Shown here: positions 1 to 8,903 of the stretch, piece after piece
How positions within the stretch are numbered: position 1 is the first letter of the stretch
How the letters are laid out: every line of letters begins with the position of its first letter
Assembly: GCF_004000945.1 (NCBI RefSeq)
Contig: NZ_BIMF01000001.1
Coordinates: 434,001 to 498,000 of the forward strand
Direction of reading: 5' to 3'
From: Paenibacillus lautus NBRC 15380
Lineage (GTDB): Bacteria; Bacillota; Bacilli; Paenibacillales; Paenibacillaceae
DNA length: 64,000 nucleotides
Made by a program: the position numbers and the translations under genes
The notes under the pieces: model-generated
The model's database searches: none
The model's input: only the letters and a program-made list of their open reading frames with translations
Told to the model about the DNA's origin: nothing

Positions 1-755
1 ATCTCCTCGGACAGATGCGTGTCGATATACGATTTCACTTCATCGAGCGGGTTCTTGAAGTTCCCCCACCGCTGCGTCACCAGATCCGCGGTCATCTGCT
101 TGACCCTCAGCTCAAATTCATTCAACAGCTGCTCCTGCACCGTGTGGTGACCGATCGGTTCAATCACCGAAACCTCCATATACCCCTTCGAGACGAGACG
201 ACGGAAAATCATGCCCACCGCGTCATCCAGCAGCTGCTGGAGCTGCGGGACGCTGAGTCCCGCCGCTTGCAGATGCGCCCTCCAATCGACCAACAGCCGA
301 TCGAGCTGTTCGGTCTGCAGCATCCAGATCTCCTGCCCGATATTTTCAATCCAATCGACATAGGAAGCCAGCGAGACAATGCCTTTATTGCGGTGTTTCA
401 CAATCGCGTCAAAGGTTTGGTGCAGCACCACGCCGGTAACCGGCTTTAGCAGATAGTGTTTAACCCCATATGCCAGACATTGCTGCGCATATTGGAATTC
501 GCCATAACCCGAAATGACGATAATTTGAATATGCCCGTACAACTCATGAAGCTCCTGACACAGCTCCAATCCGCCCATTCGGGGCATCCGGATATCGGTC
601 AGCAGTACATCCGGCTCGAATTCCTTGATCAGTGAGAGCGCATGCTCACCATTCACGGCCGTGTCAATGGCATCAAACTGCAGACGGTAGGTCTCCGCCA
701 TCTTGACCAGCCCTCTTCGGATTACGGGTTCGTCGTCAGCAATAAGCAACCGCAT
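1..755 (-). CDS. YesN-type response regulator (partial, C-terminus beyond window)
   Basis: The minus strand reads from an ATG at 755 with a GGAGG about 10 bases upstream, and stays open to the window edge. The protein begins MRLLIADDEPVIRRGL, a classic receiver-domain start. It has the acidic pair at D7/D8, a phospho-acceptor Asp in LLTDIRMP near residue 54, and the Lys of the LLKP loop near residue 104. This is followed by the long helical linker usual in YesN proteins. The AraC-type DNA-binding domain expected at the C-terminus would begin about where the window stops. It lies downstream of a sugar ABC transporter set in the same direction, so it probably controls that transporter with a sensor kinase encoded outside the window. 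The family is clear; the inducing sugar is unknown. Confidence 0.88.
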   Translation of the reverse strand, partial: MRLLIADDEPVIRRGLVKMAETYRLQFDAIDTAVNGEHALSLIKEFEPDVLLTDIRMPRMGGLELCQELHELYGHIQIIVISGYGEFQYAQQCLAYGVKHYLLKPVTGVVLHQTFDAIVKHRNKGIVSLASYVDWIENIGQEIWMLQTEQLDRLLVDWRAHLQAAGLSVPQLQQLLDDAVGMIFRRLVSKGYMEVSVIEPIGHHTVQEQLLNEFELRVKQMTADLVTQRWGNFKNPLDEVKSYIDTHLSEE

Positions 756-817
756 ATCATTTTAGCCTCCTGTATGTAGAAGAATAAGGTATGAGGCAAA
801 CATCGAATGGAACAAGA

Positions 818-863
818 AGGTATCCGCAGCGGATACCTGTGATGGTAAGACCGGCGGATACCT
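818..863 (-). terminator. Possible hairpin terminator with alternative pairing
   Basis: AGGTATCCGC and GCGGATACCT form a near-continuous palindrome at 818-838, and a further copy of the arm sits at 854-863. On the minus strand the stem is followed by TCTTGTT. It lies between the binding-protein gene and the response regulator, so it may reduce read-through. Two arms compete for one partner, so attenuation is possible. The T-run is weak. Confidence 0.4.
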
Positions 864-889
864 TGATTTATCATCCTTCGCTCATTTGG

Positions 890-906
890 GTTAAACGCTT
901 ACATAT
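890..906 (-). promoter_or_regulatory. cre-like site before response regulator
   Basis: The minus strand reads ATGTAAGCGTTTAAC, close to the Bacillus catabolite-responsive element. It lies about 135 bases upstream of the response-regulator start. It matches most but not all consensus positions. Confidence 0.4.
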
Positions 907-967
907 CGGATCTATTGTACACGATATATGGAACAAACAGGAGATGCCCTACTTCCTATCTTGGATG

Positions 968-2548
968 TTATCTCGTACGGTCTACGACATTCTCCTTGTT
1001 CTTCCAGCGCTCTGTCGCTTCCTTGATGATCTCATCCCCGCCCTTGGCACGGTATTCCTCCAGCACCTTCGGCCAATCGGAGATCGGCTGCTTGCCATAG
1101 ATCATCTTCACCATGCTGTCCAGGATGAATTTAGGTCCCGTGTCTCCGGTCGAAGCCAGATCCGGGAACTTGGAGAAGCTGTTCAGATTCGCCATGAACG
1201 TAATGCCGCCGCGGCCTTCATTGCTCAGCACATCGCTGAACGCCTTGATCACGTCCTGGCCATCCTCGGTAAGGGCCGTCTGCTTCTTATTATAGGTGAG
1301 CTCATGAACGAACCAAAGCTGGTTGGCCCGGAAGCCCGCTTCGTCGACCTCTTGTTTGGTCACAGGCCACTTATAGTTGACATTCCCGTTCTCCATTGTG
1401 TAATTCTCGCCTTCAATTCCGAAGGAGAAGAACATATCGGCTTCCTCCGTCAGCATCCAATCCAGAAATTTAATGATTTCGATGGCTTTCTCTTTTCCCA
1501 CCTTGTTATTGATATAGTACGTGGTCGATACCGAGCTGTATAAGCCGAGTCCGCCCTTGCCGTCCGGTCCGGTCGGGGATGGGTAAATATCCACCTTCAT
1601 CGAAGGATCCACTTCCTTCAGCTTGGTGCGGAACCCGATCAGCCCCTCGCCGTTGGAGGCCCACATCCCGGATTTGCCGGCATTGATATTGCGTCCGTAA
1701 TCCTCTTGAGAGAGCGAAGCGAAATCCTTCGGGATCAGACCCTCATCATACATCGTCTTATACGTCTGGAGCGCCTTGGTCATGTTCTCGACATCGAAAA
1801 ATTTCGGTACGACCTCCCCATTCAGCTCCATGAACTGGAACGGCAGCACGTCGTATGCCCCAAGGAAAGTATCCGCATATTTAAAGCCCTCACGGTACTG
1901 GTATGGGTGCTCTACACCCAGCTTCTTAAAGGCACGCAGCATATCCAGGTACTCTTCGACGGTTTTAGGCGCTTCCTTGATGCCGGCCTTCTCCATGAGA
2001 TCCGTGCGAATGAATGTGGCGCGGCGCGACGGATTTTCCAGCCAGGCCGGGATGCCGTAGATTTTGCCGTTATAGGATACTTCTTCCCACGCGGCCGGAG
2101 TGACCATCTTCATCAAATTCGGAGCATGCTCCTTGAGGAGATCATCCAGCGGCATGAACACCCCGGCTTCCACCGAGCCTGACATGGACCCTGTTGTTGG
2201 ACCTCCCCGCATATTTCCCACAACGTCCGGGATTTCGTTGCCTGCAAACATCAGACTCATCTTCTGATCAAATTCCTTGTGGGACATCAAGCGGATATCG
2301 AGATCCGTGTTTGTCATCTCCTCCAGCTTCAGCACCCATTTGTCCTTATTGATATCGGGTGACGATTCGATGTAGGTGTTGCCGCCCGTGGAGAAAGAAA
2401 TCGAGAAGGACAGCTTGCTTGAGTCTGTACCTTGCTTCGTTCCTTCCGGCTTGGGACTGACCGTTCCTTCTTCCGGTTTCCCCCCGCATCCCGCGAGCAG
2501 TGACATCATCATGACGCTGATCAGTAAGACCGTCCAACTTTTTTTCAT
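968..2548 (-). CDS. Extracellular sugar-binding lipoprotein (LplA family)
   Basis: A solute-binding lipoprotein of 526 residues of the large LplA/YtcQ family, which delivers oligosaccharides to LplB/LplC permeases at the outer face of the membrane. The ATG at 2548 is preferred because AGAGG lies just upstream and the protein then starts MKKSWTVLLI with a lipobox LLAGC (Cys21). An upstream ATG would add 14 residues before the signal peptide. A low-complexity Ser/Thr/Lys tether follows the Cys. The length is normal for the family. It lies downstream of two permease genes on the same strand and upstream of a YesN regulator. The substrate cannot be read from sequence; the fucosidase/GH43-like genes upstream suggest a plant or animal glycan. 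No ATPase is encoded nearby, as is common for these systems, which share MsmX-type ATPases. Confidence 0.9.
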   Translation of the reverse strand: MKKSWTVLLISVMMMSLLAGCGGKPEEGTVSPKPEGTKQGTDSSKLSFSISFSTGGNTYIESSPDINKDKWVLKLEEMTNTDLDIRLMSHKEFDQKMSLMFAGNEIPDVVGNMRGGPTTGSMSGSVEAGVFMPLDDLLKEHAPNLMKMVTPAAWEEVSYNGKIYGIPAWLENPSRRATFIRTDLMEKAGIKEAPKTVEEYLDMLRAFKKLGVEHPYQYREGFKYADTFLGAYDVLPFQFMELNGEVVPKFFDVENMTKALQTYKTMYDEGLIPKDFASLSQEDYGRNINAGKSGMWASNGEGLIGFRTKLKEVDPSMKVDIYPSPTGPDGKGGLGLYSSVSTTYYINNKVGKEKAIEIIKFLDWMLTEEADMFFSFGIEGENYTMENGNVNYKWPVTKQEVDEAGFRANQLWFVHELTYNKKQTALTEDGQDVIKAFSDVLSNEGRGGITFMANLNSFSKFPDLASTGDTGPKFILDSMVKMIYGKQPISDWPKVLEEYRAKGGDEIIKEATERWKNKENVVDRTR

Positions 2549-2596
2549 CAACCTCTCCCCTTTTTCACAAAAAATAGACAAGTGGCTCATTCACTA

Positions 2597-2610
2597 GGTA
2601 AGCGCTTTCG
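2597..2610 (-). promoter_or_regulatory. cre-like site upstream of LplA gene
   Basis: The minus strand reads CGAAAGCGCTTACC, a close match to the cre core with an intact AAAGCGCTT centre. It sits about 50 bases before the binding-protein ATG, between permease and binding-protein genes. It suggests CcpA or another LacI-family input. Confidence 0.5.
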
Positions 2611-2688
2611 TTAAATCCATTTCATCGTAGCTCATAACCCTCATATGCAGTATTGGCGTTCTTATTATGGGATTGTGTTCTTTTACGA

Positions 2689-3561
2689 TCAAGATTTGAT
2701 CGAACCGATGAGCATGCCCTTAATAAAATATTTCTGCAGGAACGGGTAGACCAGGATGATCGGCAGCGTAGCGATCACAATCGTGGCCATCTTGATGCCC
2801 TCCGGGGACATGTTCGCCAGATTCTCAAACGTGGTGTCCATCTCTCCCATCTGATCGGTAATGACGATCTCTCTCAGACGAACCTGGAGCGGAAACAGTT
2901 GACGGCTATTGATATAGTATAGAGCGGACGAGTATGAATTCCAATGCGCAACGGCGTAAAACAAGCCCATCGTCGCCATGACCGGCTTGGACAATGGCAG
3001 CACGATGCTCGATATGATCCGCAGCTCCCCGCACCCGTCGATCCGGGCCGAATCAATAATTTCGTTCGGAAGATTCATGAAGAACGAGCGCATGATGAAC
3101 AGGTTGTATGCGCTGATCGCGCCCGGAATGATCAGGGCCCATACCGTATCCAGCATGTTCAGCGATTTAATAAGCAGATAGTTCGGAATGAGCGGCGCGC
3201 TGAAAATAAAGGTGACCAGCACGAGCATGAGGATGACTTTCCGTCCACGATATTCATTGCGCGACAGCGGGTAGGCCAGCGAGGCCGTTGCGAGCAGGTT
3301 GATCCCGGTTCCCACGACGGTCACGAATACGCTGATCATAAACGAACGCCACACCGAAGTATCGTTCAAAACGATCGCATAGTTGGAGAGCGTGAACTCC
3401 ACCGGCCACAGGCCAACGTCTCCCCGCGAAATGGCCACATCGCTGCTGAGCGATTGCGCCGCAACGTGCAGGATCGGGAATATCATGGCGGCCGACACGA
3501 CGGCCAGGAAGATATAGTTGAAAATTTCGAATACAAATTCGCCTTTTGATCGTTTTATCAT
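2689..3561 (-). CDS. Sugar ABC transporter permease (LplC/YtcP family)
   Basis: A 290-residue inner-membrane permease with about six hydrophobic helices. The cytoplasmic EAA loop near residues 170-190 reads DSARIDGCGELRIISSIVLP, which docks onto the ATPase. The C-terminal signature FLQKYFIKGMLIGSIKS is typical of LplC/YtcP proteins. It follows the LplB-type permease by 17 bases and precedes the binding-protein gene, so the order is permease, permease, binding protein. The start ATG has AGGTGA upstream. The family is certain; the substrate is unknown. Confidence 0.93.
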   Translation of the reverse strand: MIKRSKGEFVFEIFNYIFLAVVSAAMIFPILHVAAQSLSSDVAISRGDVGLWPVEFTLSNYAIVLNDTSVWRSFMISVFVTVVGTGINLLATASLAYPLSRNEYRGRKVILMLVLVTFIFSAPLIPNYLLIKSLNMLDTVWALIIPGAISAYNLFIMRSFFMNLPNEIIDSARIDGCGELRIISSIVLPLSKPVMATMGLFYAVAHWNSYSSALYYINSRQLFPLQVRLREIVITDQMGEMDTTFENLANMSPEGIKMATIVIATLPIILVYPFLQKYFIKGMLIGSIKS

Positions 3562-3578
3562 GTTTTTCGGTCACCTGC

Positions 3579-4529
3579 CTAATATAAGGAATTTCCGGTC
3601 GTTTTGCGGCTTATGGCGTTTCCGCCCACAATGAGCAGCAGTCCGATGAGAGATTTGAACAGCCCGATGGCCGTGGTGTAGCTGTACTGCTGTCCGAGCA
3701 GACCGACGCGGTAAATGTACGTATCCAGAATGTCGCCCTTATTCTCGTTCAAGGCATTCAGGAACACAAATACTCGCTCGAACCCGAAATCGAGGAAATT
3801 GCCGATGTTCAGCAGGAACAGAATCATGATCGTGGGTAGAATCGACGGTATCGTAATCGCCAGGGTTTGGCGCCACCGGTTCGCGCCGTCTACGCGTGCA
3901 GCTTCATACAGATCCGGGTTGATCCCGGCCAGCGCTGCCAGGTAAATAATCGTTCCCCAGCCCGCTTCCTTCCAAATGCCGGAGCCGATCAGAATGCTGC
4001 GAATATAGCCTTCCTCGCCAAGGAAGTAAATCGGTTCGAGTCCCACCCACATCAGGATCTGATTGATGATGCCCGTGGTCGGAGACAGAATGCCTACCGC
4101 AATCCCCCCGATAATGACCCAGGACAGAAAGTGAGGCATGTAGATGACCGTTTGCAGCACCCGCTTGTACAGGACAAGACGAATCTCGTTCAACAGGAGG
4201 GCCAGAATAATCGGGATTGGAAAAGCGAATACAATGCTGTACATCCCGATCAGCAGGGTGTTCCAGAAGATCCGCAGAAACTCCTCGTACTGAAACATGC
4301 GGTAGAACTGATCCAGCCCCACCCATGGGCTTTCCCATATGCCTTTGAATAAGTTGTACTCCTGAAAAGCCATGGCGCTGCCGAATAAAGGGACATATTT
4401 AAATACCAGAAAATAGAGGATACCCGGAATCGAGATGAGGTATATCGCCTTGTACTTGCGAAAGCTGGATAACCATTCCCGGCTCCGCGCTGACGGTGTT
4501 AGCCGCGTGCTTGGGTTGATGTTCGCCAT
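3579..4529 (-). CDS. Sugar ABC transporter permease (LplB/YteP family)
   Basis: A 316-residue partner permease. The ATG at 4529 is chosen because GGGAGG lies five bases upstream. The open frame extends 52 codons further, but that stretch looks non-coding and crosses the promoter region. The protein has the LplB hallmarks: a short basic N-terminus, a first helix reading IYLISIPGILYFLVF followed by KYVPLFGSAMAF, and an EAA loop EAARVDGANRWRQTLAITIP around residue 220. It is the first gene after a strong terminator, so it likely starts its own transcript. A weak promoter-like TTGTTG-N17-TACGAT lies just upstream. Confidence 0.93.
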   Translation of the reverse strand: MANINPSTRLTPSARSREWLSSFRKYKAIYLISIPGILYFLVFKYVPLFGSAMAFQEYNLFKGIWESPWVGLDQFYRMFQYEEFLRIFWNTLLIGMYSIVFAFPIPIILALLLNEIRLVLYKRVLQTVIYMPHFLSWVIIGGIAVGILSPTTGIINQILMWVGLEPIYFLGEEGYIRSILIGSGIWKEAGWGTIIYLAALAGINPDLYEAARVDGANRWRQTLAITIPSILPTIMILFLLNIGNFLDFGFERVFVFLNALNENKGDILDTYIYRVGLLGQQYSYTTAIGLFKSLIGLLLIVGGNAISRKTTGNSLY

Positions 4530-4663
4530 AAGGACCTCCCGTTGTAAGTTTTCCTTCGTATTCATCGTATAAGCGGAGGGCCTTGCCAACAATGGCGGCA
4601 TTTGTTTGTCGATGTGTTTTTTTACGATTGTGTATAAAATGGGGGATATGAGGCGGAATAGAG

Positions 4664-4713
4664 AAAAAAACCCTTCTGCTATCATGGTCTATCCGACCAT
4701 GGTAAGCAGAAGG
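4664..4713 (-). terminator. Rho-independent terminator after GH43-like gene
   Basis: A long inverted repeat (CCCTTCTGC...ATCATGGTC paired with GACCATGGT...GCAGAAGGG, tiny loop) is followed on the minus strand by seven T. It ends the fucosidase/propeller-hydrolase transcript. Confidence 0.9.
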
Positions 4714-4881
4714 GCCTGCAGGGGGAAGAAAACGCAGCCGTACATGGGCATGGGCCGCTGAGAACAATCGGGCATTTCTCACCAAGCACGCTCCCAATAC
4801 ACGGTGCAGTATCGCATGACGGAGGGCGACCATCCGTTTCAGGTGCTGTTGATCATGCTTCGAATCGGATACGGTTCGCTC

Positions 4882-5916
4882 TTATTCATCGTCGTTCTCC
4901 GTAATCTCCCGAATCGGAATCGCCATATTCCAGGTCTCCGTACAATCGTAAAACCCGCGGCTCCCGTCCGAAGTCGCAGCAAACATCCAGGCCGGTCGAC
5001 CGTCCTCCATGAGCAAAAACGGCCGTTCCAGGTTGCCCATCAGCCGCTCCGCACCATCATCCCACAGCACTCTGCGGGAATACACGGGTTCCCCTGGTTT
5101 GGTTGTCATCTTCCATTCTTCCCCGTTCGCTGACCACGCATGGACTCCGCTATAGCGCTCCCCACAGATGGAGCCGTCCATGTCCTTGGCAATCATCTCG
5201 TACCCGCGTGCCGTACGCCAAATGAAGGGATCTTCAATATGAATCGCTGGGGGATACAGCGGTTCAGGCTGACGGGTGTAAGGACCGTACACCGATTCGG
5301 CGCAGGCCAAACCCAACTGCATGTTGCCATAGGAATGCCCTTCATAGGGACGAGATTTATAGATGAGCTTCACCGAACCGTCCTCATGAACACAGGGGGC
5401 CGGATTAGACACCAAAAAGCTGTCAAAATGATTCGGACGCGGCAACAGAACCGGATGGTCCCTCCGTGTCCAAGGGCCGGTTATGGAAGGAGCGGTCGCA
5501 ACCCCGATCCGTTTGTTCGCCCTGGCAACCACGACGAGCGGATCATTCGGAAGCAGCAGCTCCCCTTCTTCAGGCAGGGGAAACGGAAACGTCGTGCCCA
5601 TATAATAGAGCACGTACGCGCCCTCAACCTTCACGATATGCGGGTTGTGCACGCTGCCTCCGTCCCAATAGGCCGGAGATCTGGCCCCAAGTACCGTCTC
5701 CTCGTATACGTACGGTCCGGCCGGATGGTCGGAGACCGCGCGGACGATCTCCGAGGCCGCAAGCCATCCGGGATGCATGGGCAAGGACTTCGGCCAACGC
5801 GAAGCAAACATGTGATATCGGCCGTCCTCACCTTTGATGCCGCTGCCACACCATATCCAATACCCCGGCATTCGGAAGCCTCCTGCAACCGGTGCAGGGT
5901 CAAATACGATTTTCAT
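4882..5916 (-). CDS. Five-bladed beta-propeller glycoside hydrolase (GH43/GH117/GH130-like)
   Basis: A 344-residue protein without a signal peptide. The N-terminal stretch MPGYWIWCGSGIKGEDGRYH, the repeated SVHNPHIVKVEGAYVLYYMG and DPFIWRT blades, and a late ETWNMA motif place it in the GH43/62/32/68/117/130 superfamily. The candidate acids are Asp in the first blade (GEDGRYHMF) and in IEDPFIW, but I cannot assign catalytic residues with certainty. It starts seven bases after the fucosidase stop, with GAGTGAGG upstream, so the two are co-transcribed and probably act on the same imported oligosaccharide in the cytoplasm. The specificity is unknown. Confidence 0.75.
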   Translation of the reverse strand: MKIVFDPAPVAGGFRMPGYWIWCGSGIKGEDGRYHMFASRWPKSLPMHPGWLAASEIVRAVSDHPAGPYVYEETVLGARSPAYWDGGSVHNPHIVKVEGAYVLYYMGTTFPFPLPEEGELLLPNDPLVVVARANKRIGVATAPSITGPWTRRDHPVLLPRPNHFDSFLVSNPAPCVHEDGSVKLIYKSRPYEGHSYGNMQLGLACAESVYGPYTRQPEPLYPPAIHIEDPFIWRTARGYEMIAKDMDGSICGERYSGVHAWSANGEEWKMTTKPGEPVYSRRVLWDDGAERLMGNLERPFLLMEDGRPAWMFAATSDGSRGFYDCTETWNMAIPIREITENDDE

Positions 5917-5923
5917 TGATTCC

Positions 5924-7735
5924 TCACTCCCTCTCCATTGGCAATAGCGTAACCTTGCGCAAATTCATTAATGAATCAGAAACCAACGATAGTCCCCGTA
6001 CTTCAAGACGATGTATACCTGCCGAGAGAATCGTCAGTTGACCCATCTCAAATTCTCCCCAGCATTCGTCCCCACCCGTATCTTTAACGGTACAAGTCAG
6101 CTTCTGTTCATCCAGGGACAACTCAAAATTTCCCCCCGCCTGATCCGCTGCAGCGGACAAGGTGACGATCACTCGACAGTAAATCGGCGTCTTTTCCTGG
6201 GAACGAAATGTCCATTGAACAGCCGCATTTGGAGCAGTCCAGCCGGTAACGCCATCATGACCGCGTTTTCCGTTATCGTATCGCAGGCCATCGCCCTCGA
6301 TAACACCATCATATGCCCAGAACGTATTCGGCATTTGAGATATAAACCTGGGAGTGAGATTCGTCTCCAGCGCTCCATCCAGCTTCAGCTTGATCACCGT
6401 CGCATATGCGTCCTGAGGTACCGAACGCACATCAATCTGCCAGTCCCATGGCCCAAGCCGATGGATCGGCAGATTGTCCTCCTTCGCTCTCGTTTCGATA
6501 GGCCTGGCATATTGAACTCCGCTAGCGAGACCGGGCAGGATCAGGAAACCGTCCTGCGGCCATTCTCTCACCAGCAAGTACAAGAGTTTCTCCTCCGGCT
6601 TCCATGTGCAATAACCCCACTGCGGCGTACCGATCGGACTGCCGCTCGTGCCGTATATCGCCTCGCCGTTCCGTTCCAAGAAGCTGCCCACCGTCTCCAG
6701 CAGACTTCTCGATGTATCGTCAATCGCTCCGTCTCCGAGCGGACCGACATTCAGTACCAGATTACCGTTCGCCGCTGCCACGCGCAGCAGCTGTTCGATC
6801 AATTCGTCCGGACTTTTCCAATGGTCATCGTCATATCGGAACCCCCAGGAATCATTCAGCGTATGAATCGACTCCCAGTCCGACTGCACCGGATGGAACC
6901 GGAGCTGGTTATCATGCGGATTGCCGTAATCGGCAAACCGGTCATCCCGCAGCCGCTTGTTAATCAAGCAATCCGGCTGCAGCCGGCGTACCCGATCATG
7001 GAACCACACGGCATGCTCGTCGCTGATCTTATGACCGCAATCAAACCACATCAAACCAATCGGACCGTAGTCGGTCAGCAGCTCCTCTACTTGAGGAAGA
7101 GCTTTCTCGTGAAGATAACGCTCGAAGCGTTCCCGCTTATCGTCATCTTCGATCCATTCCTCCAGTTGATCCCATGCGCCGATGTTATCCGGGTAATCCA
7201 GCGTGTTCCCCTGCGAATCCGGGTGATGCCAGTCCATGGCATGGGAATAGTAGATTCCAAGGCGAATCCCCTCCGCTTCGCAGGCCACTGCCAGCTCCTT
7301 GATCGGATCTCTCGGAAAACGGGCGTGACGAGTAATCGAGTAATTGCTGACCTTAGAATCGTACATCGCAAACCCGTCATGATGCTTCGCCGTCACGATG
7401 AGGTATTTGGCCCCCGACCGCTTGGCCAGCGCTGCCCATTCATAAGCATCGAACTCCTCCGGGTTCATCCCGGCTGAGGCCTCCGCATACTCGGTCACCG
7501 GAATCTTTCCCCTTAACTGGATATGCTCCGCATAATTCGCATCCACCCGTTCGCCGTTCCACATCCCGCCCAGCATCGAATAAGGCCCCCAATGCACAAA
7601 TAGCCCAAAGCGCGCTTCCCTCCACCAGGCTACCCGACGGTTACGATCATGATCGGTTTCTCGCTTATCGTTTATGAGAACCTCCGACCTTTCCTGCTCC
7701 AGTCCTGCCCCGTCCATATATTCATCCCGCTTCAT
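5924..7735 (-). CDS. Alpha-L-fucosidase, GH29 family
   Basis: A 603-residue cytoplasmic-looking enzyme with no signal peptide. The GH29 barrel spans about residues 35-370: WWREARFGLFVHWG near 37-50, AKHHDGFAMYDS near 116-127, the retaining nucleophile region GLMWFDCG with Asp232, and NGNLVLNVGPLGDG later. A C-terminal beta-sandwich of about 230 residues follows, as usual in the family. It removes alpha-linked L-fucose from glycans. GAGGAGGG lies seven bases before the ATG. It is first in a two-gene unit with the propeller hydrolase and lies downstream of the sialic acid genes, which fits use of fucosylated and sialylated host glycans. Family assignment is firm; linkage preference is not known. 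Confidence 0.93.
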   Translation of the reverse strand: MKRDEYMDGAGLEQERSEVLINDKRETDHDRNRRVAWWREARFGLFVHWGPYSMLGGMWNGERVDANYAEHIQLRGKIPVTEYAEASAGMNPEEFDAYEWAALAKRSGAKYLIVTAKHHDGFAMYDSKVSNYSITRHARFPRDPIKELAVACEAEGIRLGIYYSHAMDWHHPDSQGNTLDYPDNIGAWDQLEEWIEDDDKRERFERYLHEKALPQVEELLTDYGPIGLMWFDCGHKISDEHAVWFHDRVRRLQPDCLINKRLRDDRFADYGNPHDNQLRFHPVQSDWESIHTLNDSWGFRYDDDHWKSPDELIEQLLRVAAANGNLVLNVGPLGDGAIDDTSRSLLETVGSFLERNGEAIYGTSGSPIGTPQWGYCTWKPEEKLLYLLVREWPQDGFLILPGLASGVQYARPIETRAKEDNLPIHRLGPWDWQIDVRSVPQDAYATVIKLKLDGALETNLTPRFISQMPNTFWAYDGVIEGDGLRYDNGKRGHDGVTGWTAPNAAVQWTFRSQEKTPIYCRVIVTLSAAADQAGGNFELSLDEQKLTCTVKDTGGDECWGEFEMGQLTILSAGIHRLEVRGLSLVSDSLMNLRKVTLLPMERE

Positions 7736-7786
7736 GTTTATCCCTCCTCACCTGCCCGTCATCGGTCCGACAGTCTAGTAACCTCC

Positions 7787-7792
7787 ATTATA
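7787..7792 (-). promoter_or_regulatory. Candidate -10 element of fucosidase unit
   Basis: The minus strand carries a perfect TATAAT about 50 bases before the fucosidase ATG, downstream of the nanA terminator. No good -35 hexamer is visible at 17 bases. Confidence 0.35.
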
Positions 7793-7868
7793 GAAGTAAC
7801 GCTGGTGCAGCCTCTTTGTTTTTTTGGGTTGGGGTTGTGTTTTGTTGAGGTGTGATCTATTTAAATGT

Positions 7869-7907
7869 AAAATCAACAGACCTCACATGATGGCCTGTTG
7901 GTTTTTT
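7869..7907 (-). terminator. Terminator after N-acetylneuraminate lyase gene
   Basis: A 12-bp imperfect stem (AATCAACAGACC with GGCCTGTTGGTT) and 9-base loop. T-runs occur on both strands (T6 on plus, T4 on minus), so it may work in both directions. It closes the sialic acid operon. Confidence 0.75.
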
Positions 7908-7949
7908 GCAGATTGTTTAAGTTCTAACGACCCTACACTCATTGCTTCC

Positions 7950-8885
7950 TTAAACCTTGATCCGATGATGATGCAGCAGTTCGCTATTGCGATAATAGTC
8001 ATCAATTTGCCGCCGCTCATCCTCCGTAAATTGTTTCAAAGGCTGGCGTACCTTTGGTGAGGATAGTACTCCCTGGAGGAATAAGACATACTTCTCATAC
8101 GCGATTACGTCAAACCTTACCATATGCGATATGACCTCATTCGCCTTCGACTGCAAAGACTGGAGAAGCTCCATATCCGGTCTCTCCATAGCGCTAATCT
8201 GAGCGTGCATCTGAACAAAAGGTTCAGGCATCATATTGAAGGTGCTTCCGATCGCGCCGTCGGCTCCGGCATAAGCCCCGCTGAGATACACCTCGTCATG
8301 CCCGTTATATATCATGAATCGTTCCCCGCATAACGCTCGAATCTGCTGCATCTCAAACAAATTCAGCGAGGTGAATTTCACGCCCAAACATTGAGAATTA
8401 CGGCTCATGTGGGTGTAAAAGTCCATGGTTAGACTCACGCTGGTAGCTCCCGGATAATGATAGACGAGCATGGGCAGCGGTACGGCGGTCATGATCGTTT
8501 CATAATGCTCCCGGATCTCCTGTATCGTTACTTTATAATAGAACGGGACTACGGCCGATACGGCATCCACCCGTAAGGCTTCGGCATGACGGGCAAGCTT
8601 AACCGACTCCATGGTACTTATGCAGCCGATATGCGCGATAACGGTCACTTGACCGTTCGTTGTCTTTACGACCGACTCAAGAACTTGCTGTCGTTCTTCT
8701 GTCGTCAGAATAAATCCTTCCCCTGTGCTTCCTCCAACGTAGAAGCCTTTGATTCCCAGCGAGATTTGATGTTCAACCAAACGGGACAACGATTCGAAAT
8801 CAATCGATCCGTCCTCATACATCGGGGTCAATAGTGCCGTAAATATGCCTTTAAATTTGCCGTGTTCTCCAGATATCTGGTTCAC
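7950..8885 (-). CDS. nanA: N-acetylneuraminate lyase (DapA/NanA aldolase family)
   Basis: A 311-residue TIM-barrel aldolase that would split N-acetylneuraminate into N-acetylmannosamine and pyruvate in the cytoplasm. Visible family residues are the carboxylate-binding GGSTGEG loop (51-57), the Tyr in VYHYP (Tyr142) and the Schiff-base Lys in LGVKFTS (Lys170). The NGHDEVYLSGAYAGADGAIGS region resembles NanA more than dihydrodipicolinate synthase. The start is GTG at 8885 with GAGGGGG upstream. It follows the sialidase-like gene by 18 bases and ends the transporter-sialidase operon, which supports the NanA role. NanE, NanK and NagA/B are absent from the window. Other pyruvate aldolase specificities cannot be fully excluded. 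Confidence 0.87.
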   Translation of the reverse strand: MNQISGEHGKFKGIFTALLTPMYEDGSIDFESLSRLVEHQISLGIKGFYVGGSTGEGFILTTEERQQVLESVVKTTNGQVTVIAHIGCISTMESVKLARHAEALRVDAVSAVVPFYYKVTIQEIREHYETIMTAVPLPMLVYHYPGATSVSLTMDFYTHMSRNSQCLGVKFTSLNLFEMQQIRALCGERFMIYNGHDEVYLSGAYAGADGAIGSTFNMMPEPFVQMHAQISAMERPDMELLQSLQSKANEVISHMVRFDVIAYEKYVLFLQGVLSSPKVRQPLKQFTEDERRQIDDYYRNSELLHHHRIKV

Positions 8886-8903
8886 AAAACGTCCCCCTCA
8901 TGT

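Noticed and set aside
2549..2590. N-terminal extension of the LplA lipoprotein
   Set aside because: It would place 14 polar residues before a perfect signal peptide; the internal ATG has the better ribosome site.
6011..7477. Long open frame of 488 codons on the plus strand
   Set aside because: It is antisense to the GH29 fucosidase, whose motifs are unambiguous, and has no ribosome site or family features.
7869..7907. Terminator of an unseen plus-strand gene
   Set aside because: The T-run is better on the plus strand, but no plus-strand gene precedes it; it more likely serves the nanA transcript.
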